A DNA stretch of 64,000 bases, from contig NZ_LN650648.1 in the NCBI RefSeq assembly GCF_900002575.1, forward strand, positions 1,364,001-1,428,000, read 5' to 3'. Under the pieces are notes generated by a model. It did not search any database. It was not told the origin of the DNA and worked only from the letters and a program-made list of their open reading frames with translations. This document shows positions 63,049 through 64,000 of this stretch, piece by piece. This stretch comes from Romboutsia hominis (GTDB lineage: Bacteria; Bacillota; Clostridia; Peptostreptococcales; Peptostreptococcaceae). Within the stretch, counting starts at the first letter, position 1, and each line of letters starts with the position of its first letter. Both the position numbers and the translations under genes were made by a program.

Positions 63049-63155
63049 TTTTTCTCCTTTATAATAAATTAGGTATTATACATAATATAATACCTAATTT
63101 GATATATTCCAATCTATGTTTAATTTAAATTTATAAAAATTAGTTATTATGAATT

Positions 63156-63719
63156 TTATCTATTTAATAATATTTGTGATTTTACATTTCTAGGAAGTGC
63201 ATTAACACAACCCCCTATTAATAGTACTGCCACAAATTTATCAGCATAATCTGTAAATATTTGTGTTATAAATACACTTAATACATCTGGAACTCCAATT
63301 ACACTTAGTACTTGAACAATATATGATGAACCCGATGATGTTATACCTCCAAATAAAAATGCACTTATCATGGCACTTATTATAGATGTTGGTAATGTGA
63401 ATATAAACACTCCAAGAGGAGTTTTTATACCTTTTAAGAATCCTTTTTTATACATCAAACCAGCTAAATACCCTGTACTTATTTGAACAGGAGCAAAGTA
63501 TATTGAATATATATCAAAAGTCATTCCACTTACTAAGCTTCCACATAGACCTGTTATTACGGCATATTTAGGTCCAAGTAAACAGGCTATAAATATTGTT
63601 CCTATAGAGTCCATATATATAGGAAGTCTTAAAGAATAGGCTATAAATGCTCCTACTACATTTAAAGCTATTCCAAAGCTTATTAAAGTTAAGTTTCTAA
63701 CGTTTAATTTCTTTTCCAT
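63156..63719 (-). CDS. qrtT: ECF transporter substrate-binding S component, likely QrtT (queuosine/queuine)
   Basis: 187 aa, five to six TM helices. N-terminal NVRNLTLISFGIALNVVGAF and the LRLPIYMDSIGTIFIACLLG segment match S components. It needs shared EcfA/A'/T subunits encoded elsewhere. It begins one base after the nucleoside hydrolase stop (AAAGGAG inside that gene), so the two are translated together, and queL follows 107 bases later. Substrate is inferred from these neighbours. Confidence 0.75.
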   Translation of the reverse strand: MEKKLNVRNLTLISFGIALNVVGAFIAYSLRLPIYMDSIGTIFIACLLGPKYAVITGLCGSLVSGMTFDIYSIYFAPVQISTGYLAGLMYKKGFLKGIKTPLGVFIFTLPTSIISAMISAFLFGGITSSGSSYIVQVLSVIGVPDVLSVFITQIFTDYADKFVAVLLIGGCVNALPRNVKSQILLNR

Positions 63720-63720
63720 A

Positions 63721-64000
63721 TTATATCACTCCTTTTATAGAGTCTATAATATTACCTTTATCCTTAAATATATTTTTTATAAACATCTTCATAAAAGCTT
63801 TTGCATCTACTTCTGTCAGTATATGTGCATTATGTTTCTTTTTATAAAAATCATATGCATCTACTATAGTTTGACCTATGGCTTTTCCTTCTTCTACTAT
63901 TTCAACGTAAGAATCAAATCCGTTGCATAGATTTCTGTCTATAAAATATGCGACTGCTAATGGATCATTTATTACACAACCTATTATGCCTTCTTGATTC
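63721..64000 (-). CDS. queK: Nucleoside hydrolase, likely queuosine hydrolase QueK (partial, 5' end outside)
   Basis: The C-terminal 92 codons run off the right edge. They read as the C-terminal end of an IUNH hydrolase: INDPLAVAYFIDRNL (the HDPLA-type core), SYVEIVEEGKAIGQTIVDAY, then HNAHILTEVDAKAF. In queuine salvage this enzyme splits queuosine nucleoside into queuine and ribose. The family call is solid, the queuosine role comes from the qrtT-queL context. The N-terminal Asp cluster (DxDxxxDD) is not in the window. Confidence 0.75.
   Translation of the reverse strand, partial: NQEGIIGCVINDPLAVAYFIDRNLCNGFDSYVEIVEEGKAIGQTIVDAYDFYKKKHNAHILTEVDAKAFMKMFIKNIFKDKGNIIDSIKGVI

Noticed and set aside
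1-64000. CRISPR arrays, tRNA/rRNA genes, IS elements
   Set aside because: No regularly spaced repeats, no tRNA T-loop (GGTTCGA) or rRNA sequence, and no transposase with inverted repeats were seen.

Overview
The window is strongly AT-rich, with tightly packed genes, AGGAGG-type ribosome binding sites and many strong hairpin/T-tract terminators. The gene set points to a strictly anaerobic, spore-forming member of the Firmicutes/Clostridia, most likely family Peptostreptococcaceae (Clostridioides/Romboutsia/Paraclostridium-like): an [FeFe]-hydrogenase, a HesB-like selenoprotein, YtaF, FapR-type control of acetyl-CoA carboxylase, CIRCE-controlled clpB, LexA, and a queuine-salvage cluster of the kind described in C. 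difficile. The genus is inference. I see no rRNA, tRNA, CRISPR array, intact prophage or IS element.

Layout. 1-8.7 kb: the tail of a response regulator, a small Lys-rich protein, a monomeric [FeFe]-hydrogenase with an N-terminal SLBB/NuoF-like part, a YhaM-type exoribonuclease, proC, a U32 tRNA-hydroxylation protein, a glucosaminidase, a zinc-ribbon protein, an SDR reductase and rluF. 9.2-11.7 kb: a two-gene ion-driven motor (MotA/ZorA-like with a long coiled-coil tail, then MotB/ZorB-like with an OmpA domain) with no recognisable effector genes, then a secreted protein that may start at AUA. 11.9-14.5 kb: deoD, lexA with its own LexA box, and a XerC/D-like recombinase. 15.2-19.1 kb: accB-accC-accD-accA behind a promoter overlapped by a FapR-type operator; the accA start region is tandemly duplicated. 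19.2-24.4 kb: small membrane proteins, a frameshifted small gene with a canonical A_AAA_AAA slip site, trmB, the selenoprotein, a YitT transporter, an LRR protein and an acetyltransferase. 24.7-28.5 kb: a frameshifted integrase remnant, two identical 26-bp repeats bracketing an alpha/beta hydrolase, and an AlaX editing protein. 28.8-35.6 kb: CorA, a NUDIX/UDG-like operon, a small ORF broken by UGA, a possible Sm-like protein, acyltransferase plus esterase, and NADH oxidase. 35.9-40.4 kb: a six-gene operon (phosphatase, BaiN-type flavoprotein, aroH, cmk, plsC, ispH). 40.5-48.4 kb: MerR and MATE, a CDF transporter, a Crp/Fnr regulator, a membrane-anchored MutS-like ATPase and an XRE-TPR regulator. 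48.6-58.4 kb: clpB, BI-1, lipoproteins, ytaF, a Na/Pi cotransporter and several unknown proteins. 58.8-62.3 kb: a GntR(YtrA)/ABC operon whose ATPase is frameshifted, and a second MATE. 62.4-64 kb: queK (partial), qrtT and queL.

Most notable: the selenoprotein gene hidden by its in-frame UGA with a SECIS-like hairpin, the orphan ZorAB-like motor, and the queuine-salvage operon. Three coding frameshifts lie in A or T runs, so real decay, recoding and homopolymer sequencing error all remain possible for them.
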